Of a DNA stretch of 64,000 nt, positions 27,751-37,291 are shown piece by piece. This DNA comes from Alphaproteobacteria bacterium (GTDB taxonomy: Bacteria; Pseudomonadota; Alphaproteobacteria; Micropepsales; Micropepsaceae). Each line of letters begins with the position of its first letter. Within the stretch, counting starts at the first letter, position 1. The notes under the pieces are model-generated. The model was not told the origin of the DNA. It searched no databases and worked only from the letters and a program-made list of their open reading frames with translations. The translations under genes were made by a program, and so were the position numbers. The stretch lies in contig WGNJ01000004.1 of assembly GCA_016124635.1 (NCBI GenBank), positions 1-64,000 on the forward strand, read 5' to 3'.

Positions 27751-28439
27751 GGCGCTGTCGTCATCGCTCGAATACGCCGCGCCAGCAACTCGGACAGCAG
27801 CAATCCTGAGAACGCCAGGACGATCGACAGGATTGCCAAACGCGCCGCCGTCGCGTCGCCTTCCGGAGTCTGAATCGCCTGATAGATCGCTAGCGGCAGC
27901 GTCTGGGTCTCACCCGGAATGTTCGAAGCGAAAGTAATGACGGCGCCGAACTCGCCGAGACTCGCGGCAAAAGCAACGACCGCGCCTGCAAGAACGCCGG
28001 GCAGAATCAAGGGAAAGGTAATCGACACAAATCGGTCGAGAGCGCCGGCGCCGAGGGTGCGCGCCGCATCCTCCAGCCCGCGATCGACGGTCTCGAGTGC
28101 AAGCCGGATCGCGCGCACCATCAGCGGGAACGACATCACGGCCGTGGCCAAAGACGCGCCCCAACTCGTGAATGCCAGGCGAACGCCGAAGGTCTGATAG
28201 AGAACGTGACCGATAGGCCCGCGTGTGCCGAACCCAAGAAGCAGCAAATAGCCGACGACGACCGGCGGCAGAACGAGCGGCAGATGTACGAGGCCGTCGA
28301 GCAGCCCCTTGCCCGGGAAGCGGGCACGCGCCAACACCCAGGCGACCGCCACGGCAAGCGGCAAGCTGAACGCGACCGATCGCGTCGCCACGATCAGGCT
28401 CAACCACAATGCTTCTTGCTCAGCCCCGCTCCACATCAC
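27747..28439 (-). CDS. modB: molybdate ABC transporter permease
   Basis: A 230-aa inner-membrane permease with about five helices and the EAA loop ALETVDRGLEDAARTLGAGALDRFVSITFPLILPGVLAGA, which contacts ModC. ATG at 28436, just inside the open frame, may be the start. It lies between modA (5 bp after its stop) and modC. Confidence 0.94.
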   Translation of the reverse strand: MMWSGAEQEALWLSLIVATRSVAFSLPLAVAVAWVLARARFPGKGLLDGLVHLPLVLPPVVVGYLLLLGFGTRGPIGHVLYQTFGVRLAFTSWGASLATAVMSFPLMVRAIRLALETVDRGLEDAARTLGAGALDRFVSITFPLILPGVLAGAVVAFAASLGEFGAVITFASNIPGETQTLPLAIYQAIQTPEGDATAARLAILSIVLAFSGLLLSELLARRIRAMTTAP

Positions 28440-28444
28440 CTCTG

Positions 28445-29209
28445 CTACCGAAGGACGACAAATCCGTAGCGCCGAAACGCGTCGGCAGCGTCCTTGCCCT
28501 TCACAAACTCCAGAAATGTCTTTGCTTGCACGCTCGTCGCATGAATTGTCAGTGCGACCGGGTAAACGATCGGTTCGTGGCTGTCGTCGGGAAACGCGGC
28601 CACGACTTTCACCTTCGGTTCGACGCGTGCGTCGGTCCCATAGACGATCCCGAGCGGCGCCTCGCCACGCGCGACATAGGCTAAGGCGACACGAACGTTC
28701 TCAGCCGGCAACAGGTGCTCCGCGACGGAATTCCACACGCCGAGCGATGTCAGAGCTTGCCGCGCATATCGGCCCGCCGGCACGCTGTTCGGATCGGCTA
28801 CTGCAAGGCGTCCGTCGCCGAGTGCCTGCGCGAGCGGAAAGCCTGATTTGATTTCCAACTCGACCTTGCTGGTTTGCGGGGCAATCAGCACGAGGCGATT
28901 TCCAAGCAAATCCGTTCGCGTCTTGCCAAGGATCAAGCCGCGCTCGGCCAGATAGTTCATCCACTTTGTGTCGGCGGAGAAAAACAGATCAGCATCAGCG
29001 CCGGCTTCGATCTGGCGTGCCAGCAAAGACGAGGCGGCAAAGGAAAACCTGACATGTGTCTCGCCCGACGCATTGAACTTGGCGCCGACCTCTTGCAGGG
29101 CGCTGGTGAGCGACGCCGCCGCATATACCGTGACGTCGCGCGGCTCTGCCTGTGCCATACCGATAAGCATGAAGAACAAGATGCCGATGAGAGGCCTGAA
29201 GGCGCGCAC
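28445..29209 (-). CDS. modA: molybdate ABC transporter substrate-binding protein
   Basis: A 254-aa periplasmic binding protein. The signal peptide (about 1-21, ending GMAQA) is followed by the oxyanion-site motif VTVYAAASLTSALQEVGAKF, then FSFAASSLLARQIEAGADADLFFSAD and LGIVYGTDA, all typical of ModA. It starts with GTG at 29209, which is needed to keep the signal peptide; GAGGA lies upstream. A Mo-box is centred about 27 bp before the start, so it is probably repressed by ModE-molybdate. Confidence 0.94.
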   Translation of the reverse strand: MRAFRPLIGILFFMLIGMAQAEPRDVTVYAAASLTSALQEVGAKFNASGETHVRFSFAASSLLARQIEAGADADLFFSADTKWMNYLAERGLILGKTRTDLLGNRLVLIAPQTSKVELEIKSGFPLAQALGDGRLAVADPNSVPAGRYARQALTSLGVWNSVAEHLLPAENVRVALAYVARGEAPLGIVYGTDARVEPKVKVVAAFPDDSHEPIVYPVALTIHATSVQAKTFLEFVKGKDAADAFRRYGFVVLR

Positions 29210-29223
29210 GGTCCAAACGTCCT

Positions 29224-29247
29224 CGTTATATCCGCGCCAATATAGCG
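29224..29247. promoter_or_regulatory. Mo-box (ModE operator)
   Basis: CGTTATAT at 29224-29231 and ATATAGCG at 29240-29247 form an 8-8-8 palindrome with one G:T-type deviation. This is the same arm sequence and spacing as the E. coli modA operator. It lies between the divergent modA and modE genes and can control both. Confidence 0.8.
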
Positions 29248-29311
29248 ATCCGGGCCGCCACCACGCAAACGGGACTTGGCTTACGCGCTGTTTCCGGCCA
29301 CGTTCTCCGGT

Positions 29312-29689
29312 ATGTCCCGCATCACCTTACGCATCGACCTCGATGGGCACGGCTCGATCGGCCCCGGCAAAATCCGTCTTCTCGAATTGGTCGGCGAAGC
29401 TGGCTCCATACAAAAGGCGGCAAGCGCGATGGGCATGAGCTACGCGCACGCTTGGAAGCTGCTGCAGGAAATCGGCGCAACGTTTGGTGCTCCTGTCGTG
29501 GACGCATCGACCGGCGGACGACGGGGCGGCGGCACGCAGCTGACCACGCTCGGCAAGAAAGTTGTCGAGCTGTATCGGCGCGCCGAGCAACGCGCGGCCA
29601 AGGCCGCCGAGCCCGAGATCGACCAATTGAAAAAATCGGCGCGCGGCCATACCACGCACCGCCGCAGCATCAAACCCAAGAAGAATTAG
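29312..29689 (+). CDS. modE: ModE-type winged-helix regulator lacking the Mop domains
   Basis: A 125-aa protein matching the ModE N-terminal DNA-binding domain: [36 protein letters not shown], then [28 protein letters not shown]. Full ModE is about 260 aa with two Mop domains that bind molybdate; these are absent, so molybdate sensing must be indirect, perhaps through ModC or a separate Mop protein. It ends in a lysine/arginine-rich tail. The ATG at 29312 begins the conserved part. It diverges from modA across the Mo-box, and its end overlaps the purT end by 4 bp. Confidence 0.88.
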   Translation: MSRITLRIDLDGHGSIGPGKIRLLELVGEAGSIQKAASAMGMSYAHAWKLLQEIGATFGAPVVDASTGGRRGGGTQLTTLGKKVVELYRRAEQRAAKAAEPEIDQLKKSARGHTTHRRSIKPKKN

Positions 29690-30870
29690 CCACCGCCCAC
29701 CGGCTTCACGAGCGAGGCGGCGCGCTTCGCATTGGCGCGCGCCGTATCGATATCGCCGGCTCGCGCGAGTGCGACGCCCATGCGCCGCTTCTTGAAGGAT
29801 TCCGGCTTGCCGAACAGACGCAGATCGACGCCCGGTATCGCAAGCGCCTGCTCAAGCCCTTCAAACGCAATGCCCTTCGCCTCCATGCCGCCATAGATCA
29901 CGGCGCTCGCGCCCGGCCCTCGCAGCGAGGTGTCGACCGCAAACCCCAGAATCGCCCGCGCGTGGAGCGCGAACTCGCTCTGATACTGCGAAGACAAGGT
30001 CACGAGGCCCGTATCGTGAGGCCGCGGACTGACCTCCGAGAACCAAACATCATCGCCTTTGACGAAAAGCTCGACCCCGAAAATTCCGGCACCGCCCAGC
30101 GCATCGGTGATCTTCTTGGCGATCGCCCGCGCCCGCTCGAGCGCCGTTGGCGCCATCGGCTGGGGCTGCCACGACTCGACATAGTCCCCTTCGACCTGCA
30201 CATGGCCGATCGCGTCACAGAAAGCCGTCCCGCCGGCGTGGCGTACGGTAAGCAACGTGATCTCGAAATCGAACTTGATCTCGCCCTCGACGATCACCCG
30301 CGTTTGCTTCACGCGCCCCGCGGACAAAGCATAGTCCCACGCCTTGCCGACGCCGGCCGCATCACGAACCTTGCTTTGGCCTTTGCCGGACGACGACATC
30401 ACAGGCTTCACGAAGCACGGAAATCCGACGCGCGCCGCACCTGCCTCCAAGTCTTCGAGCGATGAGGCAAACGCATAGGGTGACGTCGGCAACTGCAGGT
30501 CCTCGGCCGCAAGCTTGCGAATACGCTCGCGATTCATGGTCGTATTCACCGCATTCGCAGTGGGAATAACGCGAGCCAAACCCTCCGCCTCGATCCGCAG
30601 CAGCTCCTCCGTGGCAATCGCTTCGATCTCCGGAACGACAAGGTGCGGCCGTTCTTCGCGAATGAGATTACGAACGGCGCGCGCATCGGTCATGTCGATG
30701 ACATGCGCGCGATGCGCCACTTGTTGCGCGGGCGCGTTGGCATAGCGATCCACGGCGATCGTTTCGACGCCGAGACGCTGCAGCTCGATCACGACCTCTT
30801 TGCCGAGCTCGCCGGAACCGAGCAGCATCACTTTGGTTGCAGTCGAAGATAGCGGCGTCCCGATGCGCAT
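29686..30870 (-). CDS. purT: formate-dependent phosphoribosylglycinamide formyltransferase
   Basis: A 394-aa ATP-grasp enzyme that makes formyl-GAR from GAR, formate and ATP in purine synthesis. N-terminal [50 protein letters not shown] and the ATP-grasp stretch [19 protein letters not shown] are diagnostic. [16 protein letters not shown] contains the Mg-binding residues. The ATG at 30870 has GAGGA upstream. It provides an alternative to folate-dependent PurN. Confidence 0.94.
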   Translation of the reverse strand: MRIGTPLSSTATKVMLLGSGELGKEVVIELQRLGVETIAVDRYANAPAQQVAHRAHVIDMTDARAVRNLIREERPHLVVPEIEAIATEELLRIEAEGLARVIPTANAVNTTMNRERIRKLAAEDLQLPTSPYAFASSLEDLEAGAARVGFPCFVKPVMSSSGKGQSKVRDAAGVGKAWDYALSAGRVKQTRVIVEGEIKFDFEITLLTVRHAGGTAFCDAIGHVQVEGDYVESWQPQPMAPTALERARAIAKKITDALGGAGIFGVELFVKGDDVWFSEVSPRPHDTGLVTLSSQYQSEFALHARAILGFAVDTSLRGPGASAVIYGGMEAKGIAFEGLEQALAIPGVDLRLFGKPESFKKRRMGVALARAGDIDTARANAKRAASLVKPVGGG

Positions 30871-30976
30871 CGGATCTTCCTCGCAATTGCACAAGGCAAT
30901 TCAATAGACGGCTTCGCGCGATTGTGCCTAAGGTTCTTCCACCAATATCAACAACAATCTCCGGGAGGAGGACGCG

Positions 30977-32221
30977 ATGAAATTCACTTGGTTCCACCTC
31001 ATGCCATGGCCGCACTTGCCAGATGACTTCCGGGAAAAGCACCGGTCGGTGTGGGTCGACATTCCCTCGACGATCTACGATCCGGTGCGCGGCCACGCCG
31101 TCTACAACGAATATCTCGACCAGCTCGAATACGCCGACAGCCTAGGCTTCGATGCTATCGGCGTGAACGAGCACCACCAGAACGCCTACGGCTTGATGCC
31201 CTCGCCAAACATCATGGCCGCAAGCCTTGCCCGCCGCTCGAGCAAGTCGGCATTGATGGTACTCGGCAATTCGATCGCGCTCTACAACCCGCCGATCCGC
31301 GTCGCCGAGGAATTCGCCATGCTCGACGTGATCTCGGGCGGCCGCCTCTGCGCCGGCTTCCCTGTCGGCACATCGATGGACACCAACTACTGCTACGGCA
31401 CGGTGCCGGCGCTCACGCGCGAAAAATATGCCGAGGCCCACGATCTGATCATCAAAGCCTGGACGCAGGACGGCCCGTTCCCCTTCAACGGCCGCTACAA
31501 CAAGCTGCGCTACGTAAACTGCTGGCCGAAGCCGATCCAAAACCCGCATCCGCCAGTCTTCATCCCCGGCGGCGGATCGATCGAGACGTGGGACTTCTGC
31601 CTCGACCACGACTACAACTACTCGTACCTCTCCTACTCGGGCTATCTCCGCGGCCGCAAGCTGCTCGACGGCTATTGGGAGCGCGCCGCGCAAAAGGGCA
31701 AGGACAACTCACCCTATCGCGCCGGCTTCGCGCAGATCATTTGTGTCGGCGAAACGGACGCCGAGGCCGAGAAGCTGTATGCCGAGCACTGCAGTTATTT
31801 CTATAACCGCTGCCTCCACATCTACGGCGGCTTCGCCGACGCGCCCGGCTATCGCACGATCAAGACCATCCAGGCGAACGTGCTCTCGCAAATGACGCCG
31901 ACGGAGGCGGCCAAACTCCCGTTGACGCCGTGGAAGGAGCTGGTCGAGCAACGCATGGTCGTTGCCGGCGGTCCGGAGACCGTGCGTCAGCAACTTGAGG
32001 AATTGATCAAGGACCTGAGAGTGGGCCACCTATTCTGCCTCTTCCAAATCGGCAACATGCCGGGCGACAAGGTTCGTCACTCGACAAAACTGTTCGCCGA
32101 AAAGGTGATGCCGAAGCTCAAGAACATCTGGCCCGACCATGCGGACGACAATCGCTTCTGGATCAAGCCGATTCAAAAGCGCGCTGTTCCCGCCCGTCTT
32201 GCGATGGAGGCTGCACAATGA
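30977..32221 (+). CDS. LLM-class flavin-dependent monooxygenase (luciferase-like)
   Basis: A 414-aa bacterial-luciferase-fold protein that uses reduced FMN or F420. LEYADSLGFDAIGVNEHHQNAYGLMPSPNIMAASLARR and IRVAEEFAMLDVISGGRLCAGFPVG are the family core, and the C-terminus has MVVAGGPETVRQQLEELIKDLRVGHL. The strong site GGAGGAGGA precedes the ATG. Its last 4 bp overlap the start of an alpha/beta hydrolase gene, implying that the two products act in sequence, for example oxygenation followed by hydrolysis. The substrate is unknown. Confidence 0.9.
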   Translation: MKFTWFHLMPWPHLPDDFREKHRSVWVDIPSTIYDPVRGHAVYNEYLDQLEYADSLGFDAIGVNEHHQNAYGLMPSPNIMAASLARRSSKSALMVLGNSIALYNPPIRVAEEFAMLDVISGGRLCAGFPVGTSMDTNYCYGTVPALTREKYAEAHDLIIKAWTQDGPFPFNGRYNKLRYVNCWPKPIQNPHPPVFIPGGGSIETWDFCLDHDYNYSYLSYSGYLRGRKLLDGYWERAAQKGKDNSPYRAGFAQIICVGETDAEAEKLYAEHCSYFYNRCLHIYGGFADAPGYRTIKTIQANVLSQMTPTEAAKLPLTPWKELVEQRMVVAGGPETVRQQLEELIKDLRVGHLFCLFQIGNMPGDKVRHSTKLFAEKVMPKLKNIWPDHADDNRFWIKPIQKRAVPARLAMEAAQ

Positions 32222-33006
32222 TGGACTCCCGCACACTCAAAGTTTCGGACGGCCGCGCCAAGATCCAAGTGCTCGAAGCCGGCCATGGTCCGGACCTTGT
32301 CTTCTTCCACGGTGCCGGCGGCGTCACCGCCATGGATCCGTTTCTCGACGCGCTCTCGCGCCGCTTCCGTGTGAAGGCGCCGCTTCTGCCGGGCTACGGC
32401 GAGAGCGACGGCGGCGACAACTTCCGCACGATGCTCGACATCACGCTTCTCGGCCTCGACATCCTCGATGCCTTGAAGGTCGAGAACCCGTTGGTCGTTG
32501 GCCACTCGATGGGCGGCATGCTGGCGGCGGAGATGGCGGCGACGGCGGCGAACGACATCAAGCGTTTGGCGTTGATCGCGCCGGCTGGCCTCTGGCTCGA
32601 CGCGCATCCGATTCCGGATGTCTTTGCAGCCCTGCCTGCCGACTATCCGGCACTGCTATTCCATGACGTGAAACTTGGCGAGCAGCTGATCACCGCGGGC
32701 GTCAATCTCGACGATCATGAATTCCTTCGGGGCTTCCTGATCCAAGCGTCGCGGCAGCTCGGCTTTGCCGGCAAGATGCTCTTTCCGATCCCCGATCGGG
32801 GCTTGAGCGAGCGCCTTTATCGTATCAAGGCGAAGACGCTTTTGATTTGGGGCGACGACGACAAGCTGATCAAGCCAGTCTACGCCAAGGCCTTCCGCGA
32901 AAAGATTCGCAATACCGACTACGTCGAAATCAAGAACGCCGGCCACATGGTGACACTCGAGCAACCCGAGGCTGTCATCTCAGCGCTCGCCCGTCTTGCG
33001 GCCTAA
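32218..33006 (+). CDS. alpha/beta hydrolase
   Basis: A 262-aa alpha/beta-hydrolase-fold enzyme. The oxyanion stretch is VFFHGAGG, the nucleophile elbow GHSMGG (Ser near residue 99), the acid is the Asp in LIWGDDDKLIKPVYA and the catalytic His lies in NAGHMVTLEQPEAV. It resembles C-C bond hydrolases of aromatic catabolism and esterases, and cannot be assigned further. It is translationally coupled to the luciferase-like gene by an ATGA overlap. Confidence 0.9.
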   Translation: MMDSRTLKVSDGRAKIQVLEAGHGPDLVFFHGAGGVTAMDPFLDALSRRFRVKAPLLPGYGESDGGDNFRTMLDITLLGLDILDALKVENPLVVGHSMGGMLAAEMAATAANDIKRLALIAPAGLWLDAHPIPDVFAALPADYPALLFHDVKLGEQLITAGVNLDDHEFLRGFLIQASRQLGFAGKMLFPIPDRGLSERLYRIKAKTLLIWGDDDKLIKPVYAKAFREKIRNTDYVEIKNAGHMVTLEQPEAVISALARLAA

Positions 33007-33042
33007 CGATGATGGGGGAGCGGCTCGCAGCGGCTCTCCTGC

Positions 33043-33519
33043 TCAATTCGCATAAAGCCGCGCAAAGGCTTCCATTAAATCTTCGCGTCGCGCTGGCTGT
33101 CCCGGAACGACGAGAGCATCGTCTTGGAAGACGACGCCCGCCGACGCGTTCGCGGCCCAAATATGCGACGCCGGCACGGCCCAACTCGTGTCGTCGAGCG
33201 TCCCCGCCGCAATGAACACTAGGTCCGGGGCGGACAGAGGCTCGTGCCACATCCGCACGCCGCAGTTCGCGCAGCGTACGACGTCGATCTCACGGCCGGA
33301 GTCCGCACGCCGGCGATAGCGCTCGACGTCGCCCGTGAACGAGAACGCGGCACGCTCGCCGAGCAGCATCAACAGGTTCGTCGCACCGGTCAGCTTCTTG
33401 CACGCATTGCAATGACACGCGTTCACCGCCAGCGGTCGCGCACTCAATGAAAAGCGCGCCGCGCCGCAGAGGCAACCGCCTTTGTGCGGCGGCGGTGGAA
33501 CAGGCGGACGTGCAACCAT
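33043..33519 (-). CDS. GFA (glutathione-dependent formaldehyde-activating enzyme)-family protein
   Basis: A 158-aa zinc-binding protein of the GFA/CENP-V fold. Cysteine pairs are GGCLCGAARF, CHCNACKKLTGA and RCANCGVRM. Members bind zinc, and few have a proven activity. It starts 7 bp inside the end of ilvC on the same strand, so it is read through from ilvC. The ATG at 33519 begins the conserved part. A second GFA-family gene lies at 62351. Confidence 0.85.
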   Translation of the reverse strand: MVARPPVPPPPHKGGCLCGAARFSLSARPLAVNACHCNACKKLTGATNLLMLLGERAAFSFTGDVERYRRRADSGREIDVVRCANCGVRMWHEPLSAPDLVFIAAGTLDDTSWAVPASHIWAANASAGVVFQDDALVVPGQPARREDLMEAFARLYAN

Positions 33520-33524
33520 GAGAG

Positions 33525-34568
<1,044 letters not shown>

Positions 34569-34744
34569 TCACGGCTTGTCCGGCACATGCCCGTGACGAG
34601 CCTCACTTGTCGTTCCTCGACTATATCGCCATTTGCGGGATGCCTGTTGCCAAGACGGGCGCCGGTCAATCCAAGCGGTCGGCTCGCCTTTGGCTCAAGC
34701 ATGGCGGCGGCATGACGCGCGCGCCGCCGGCTGCGGGGAGCGGC

Positions 34745-34773
34745 GGTGCGGAGGTCTCGATCCCCTCCGCACC
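34745..34773 (-). terminator. hairpin after ilvH
   Basis: GGTGCGGAGG and CCTCCGCACC form a perfect 10-bp stem with a 9-nt loop, 21 bp past the ilvH stop. There is no clear U-tract. It probably separates ilvIH from ilvC. Confidence 0.5.
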
Positions 34774-34794
34774 GCGACGCGTAAGCCGGGTAGA

Positions 34795-35340
34795 TCACAT
34801 CGCCTCCGCGCCGCGCGTGATGGCGACGACGCCCGTACGCGATACCTCGACGAGACCCAATGGTCTCATCAAGTCGACGAAGGCGTCGATCTTCTGCTGA
34901 TTGCCGGTTATCTCAAAGACAAAGCTCGAATGCGTGGTGTCGACCACCCGTGCCCGAAACACGTCCGAGAGCCGCATCGCCTCGACTCGTTTTTCGCCCT
35001 GCCCCGCAACCTTGACGAGCGCCATTTCGCGCTGAATACCGGGCGTCTCTTCCGTAAGATCGATCACCTTGTGCACGGGCACCAGGCGTTCGAGCTGATG
35101 CTTGATTTGCTCGAGTACGTCCGAGGTACCCGACGTGACGATCGTGATGCGCGATGTATGGTCGAGGTGATCGACTTCGGCGACGGTCAAGCTCTCGATG
35201 TTGTAGCCGCGCCCTGAGAAGAGACCCACGACGCGCGCCAGCACGCCGGCTTCGTTGTCGACCAGAACGGCGAACGTCTTCGATATGACCGCCGCTTTGT
35301 TGTCGACGAGAAAATAGGCCGATTTCGGTTGCTCGGTCAT
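34795..35340 (-). CDS. ilvH: acetolactate synthase small (regulatory) subunit
   Basis: 181 aa with an N-terminal ACT domain (FAVLVDNEAGVLARVVGLFSGRGYNIESLTVAEVDH) that binds valine and a C-terminal domain (LVKVAGQGEKRVEAMRLSDVFRARVVDTTHSSFVFEITG). It activates IlvI and gives it feedback control. The ATG at 35340 overlaps the ilvI stop, so translation is coupled. Confidence 0.95.
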   Translation of the reverse strand: MTEQPKSAYFLVDNKAAVISKTFAVLVDNEAGVLARVVGLFSGRGYNIESLTVAEVDHLDHTSRITIVTSGTSDVLEQIKHQLERLVPVHKVIDLTEETPGIQREMALVKVAGQGEKRVEAMRLSDVFRARVVDTTHSSFVFEITGNQQKIDAFVDLMRPLGLVEVSRTGVVAITRGAEAM

Positions 35341-37103
35341 CACACCAACACCTTCCCGGCTTCGCTCACCTGCGGCTCGCCCGCCGCGTCGCTCAAGATC
35401 ATCTCATTGTGCGCGGCGCCCGATGGAATCATCGGGAAGCAATTCTCGTGCTGATCGACGACGCAATCGAACAGGACCGGCCGCTTCACGTCGATCATCT
35501 CCTTGATCTTCTCGTCGAGTTCGCCAGGCGTCGTCGCTCGAATACCCACGGCGCCGTACGCCTCGGCGAGCCTCACAAAATCCGGCAACGCTTCGGAATA
35601 CGAGTGAGAATAGCGCCCGCCGTGCAGCAGCTGTTGCCACTGGCGCACCATGCCCATGTAGCGATTGTTCAGGATGAAGATCTTGATCGGCAGATCGTAC
35701 TGAACCGCGGTCGAGATTTCCTGCATCGTCATCTGCACGCTGGCCTCGCCGGCGATATCGACGACCAGCGCATCGGGGTGCGCCACCTGAATGCCGACAG
35801 CCGCCGGCAAACCGTAGCCCATGGTGCCAAGGCCGCCTGACGTCATCCAGTGGTGCGGCTCTTCGAACTTGTAGAACTGAGCCGCCCACATTTGGTGCTG
35901 ACCGACTTCGGTCGAGATGTAGGTCTTGCGTCCGCGCGTCAGCTCATAGAGCCGCTCGATCGCCTGCTGCGGCTTGATGACGTCCTTCGCAGTCTTGTAG
36001 GCGAGGCAATTTCGCGCGCGCCACCCGTCGATTTGCATCCACCAAGACTTGAGCGCTGCGCCGTTCGGCCGTAGCACCTTGGCCTTCCAAAGCCTGATCA
36101 TGTCTTCCAGCACGTGCGCGGCGTCGCCGACGATGCCGACATCCACGCGCACGTTCTTGTTGATCGACGACGCATCGATATCGACATGGATCTTGCGCGA
36201 GTTGGGCGAGAAGGCATCGACACGCCCCGTCACACGGTCGTCGAAACGCGAGCCGATCGCGATCATCAGATCGCAATCATGCATCGCCATATTGGCTTCA
36301 TACGTCCCGTGCATGCCGAGCATGCCGAGCCATTGCTTGTCCGACGCGGGATAGGCGCCGAGCCCCATCAGAGTCGACGTGATCGGAAAGCCCGTCATGC
36401 GCACGAACTCGCGCAGCAATTGGCTGCCGAGCAACCCGGAATTGATGATACCGCCGCCGGTGTAGAAGATCGGCCGCTTCGCCTGCGCGATAAGCTCGAC
36501 CGACTGCTCGATCTTTCGCAGATCGCCTTTGATACGCGGCTGATAGGTTTTGTGCTTGATGTTCGACGGACCGAAATACGTGCCGTGTTTGAATTGCACG
36601 TCCTTGGGAATGTCGACCACGACCGGACCGGGCCGGCCCGTCGTCGCAATATAAAAGGCCTCGTGAAGGATGCGCGGCAGATCTTTGATGTCGCGCACGA
36701 GCCAATTGTGCTTGGTGCACGGACGCGTAATGCCGACGGTGTCGGCCTCTTGGAATGCGTCGTTGCCGATCAAGTGGGTTGGCACTTGCCCCGTGATGCA
36801 GACGAGCGGAATCGAATCCATCAACGCATCGGTGAGGCCCGTGACAGCGTTGGTCGCGCCGGGCCCCGAGGTCACCAGAACAACGCCGGGCTTTCCGGTC
36901 GAGCGGGCATAGCCTTCGGCGGCATGCGTGGCGCCCTGCTCATGGCGAACGAGAACGTGCTCGATGCCGTCGTCTTGAAACAGCGCGTCGTAGATCGGCA
37001 GCACGGCGCCGCCCGGATAGCCGAAGATGTGCCGCACGCCGTGATCCTTCAAAGCTCGGATCACCATCTCGGCGCCACTCAGGTCTTGGGTCATTGCACT
37101 CAT
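35340..37103 (-). CDS. ilvI: acetolactate synthase large (catalytic) subunit
   Basis: A 587-aa ThDP-dependent enzyme making acetolactate or acetohydroxybutyrate. The catalytic glutamate is in LVRHEQGATHAAEGYAR. The ThDP-Mg motif is VVDIAGEASVQMTMQEISTAVQYDLPIKIFILNN, with GEAS in place of GDGS, which I believe is usual in alphaproteobacterial enzymes. The start is at 37103 (MSAMTQ) or 37094; the frame upstream to 37154 runs through a terminator hairpin and is not coding. Expression is probably set by the attenuator just upstream. Confidence 0.95.
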   Translation of the reverse strand: MSAMTQDLSGAEMVIRALKDHGVRHIFGYPGGAVLPIYDALFQDDGIEHVLVRHEQGATHAAEGYARSTGKPGVVLVTSGPGATNAVTGLTDALMDSIPLVCITGQVPTHLIGNDAFQEADTVGITRPCTKHNWLVRDIKDLPRILHEAFYIATTGRPGPVVVDIPKDVQFKHGTYFGPSNIKHKTYQPRIKGDLRKIEQSVELIAQAKRPIFYTGGGIINSGLLGSQLLREFVRMTGFPITSTLMGLGAYPASDKQWLGMLGMHGTYEANMAMHDCDLMIAIGSRFDDRVTGRVDAFSPNSRKIHVDIDASSINKNVRVDVGIVGDAAHVLEDMIRLWKAKVLRPNGAALKSWWMQIDGWRARNCLAYKTAKDVIKPQQAIERLYELTRGRKTYISTEVGQHQMWAAQFYKFEEPHHWMTSGGLGTMGYGLPAAVGIQVAHPDALVVDIAGEASVQMTMQEISTAVQYDLPIKIFILNNRYMGMVRQWQQLLHGGRYSHSYSEALPDFVRLAEAYGAVGIRATTPGELDEKIKEMIDVKRPVLFDCVVDQHENCFPMIPSGAAHNEMILSDAAGEPQVSEAGKVLV

Positions 37104-37121
37104 CTCGTCACTGTCGCAGGA

Positions 37122-37150
37122 GAAAATGAAAAGGGCCCTCAAGGGCCCTC
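37122..37150 (-). terminator. attenuator terminator before ilvI
   Basis: On the minus strand, AGGGCC and GGCCCT pair around a CTTGAG loop and are followed by TTTTCATTTTC, a good intrinsic terminator ending about 20 bp before the ilvI start. The upstream GGCCCTC (just after the leader stop) can pair with the 5' half GAGGGCC as an antiterminator. Confidence 0.8.
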
Positions 37151-37176
37151 GCACGCGCCGCCTTGAACCGGAGGGC

Positions 37177-37227
37177 CTAAGCCCTCGGATCTGCGGCGCC
37201 GATAATTACAAGCGAAAGATTCCACAT
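37177..37227 (-). CDS. ilvL: ilv leader peptide
   Basis: A 16-codon reading frame, MWNLSLVIIGAADPRA. It contains the regulatory run L-S-L-V-I-I coded CTT TCG CTT GTA ATT ATC, covering all three branched-chain amino acids. Ribosome stalling there would favour pairing of the segment after the stop (GGCCCTC) with GAGGGCC and so prevent the terminator at 37122-37150. The frame is open further upstream to 37269, but a TTGACG-like -35 at 37282-37287 puts the likely transcription start near 37252, favouring the short form. The ribosome site is weak. Confidence 0.75.
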   Translation of the reverse strand: MWNLSLVIIGAADPRA

Positions 37228-37291
37228 ATCGCCAGCTTCGCGTAATTTTCTTACCAAATGCCTACCCATATTGCTGCATTGCGTCAAGCGG

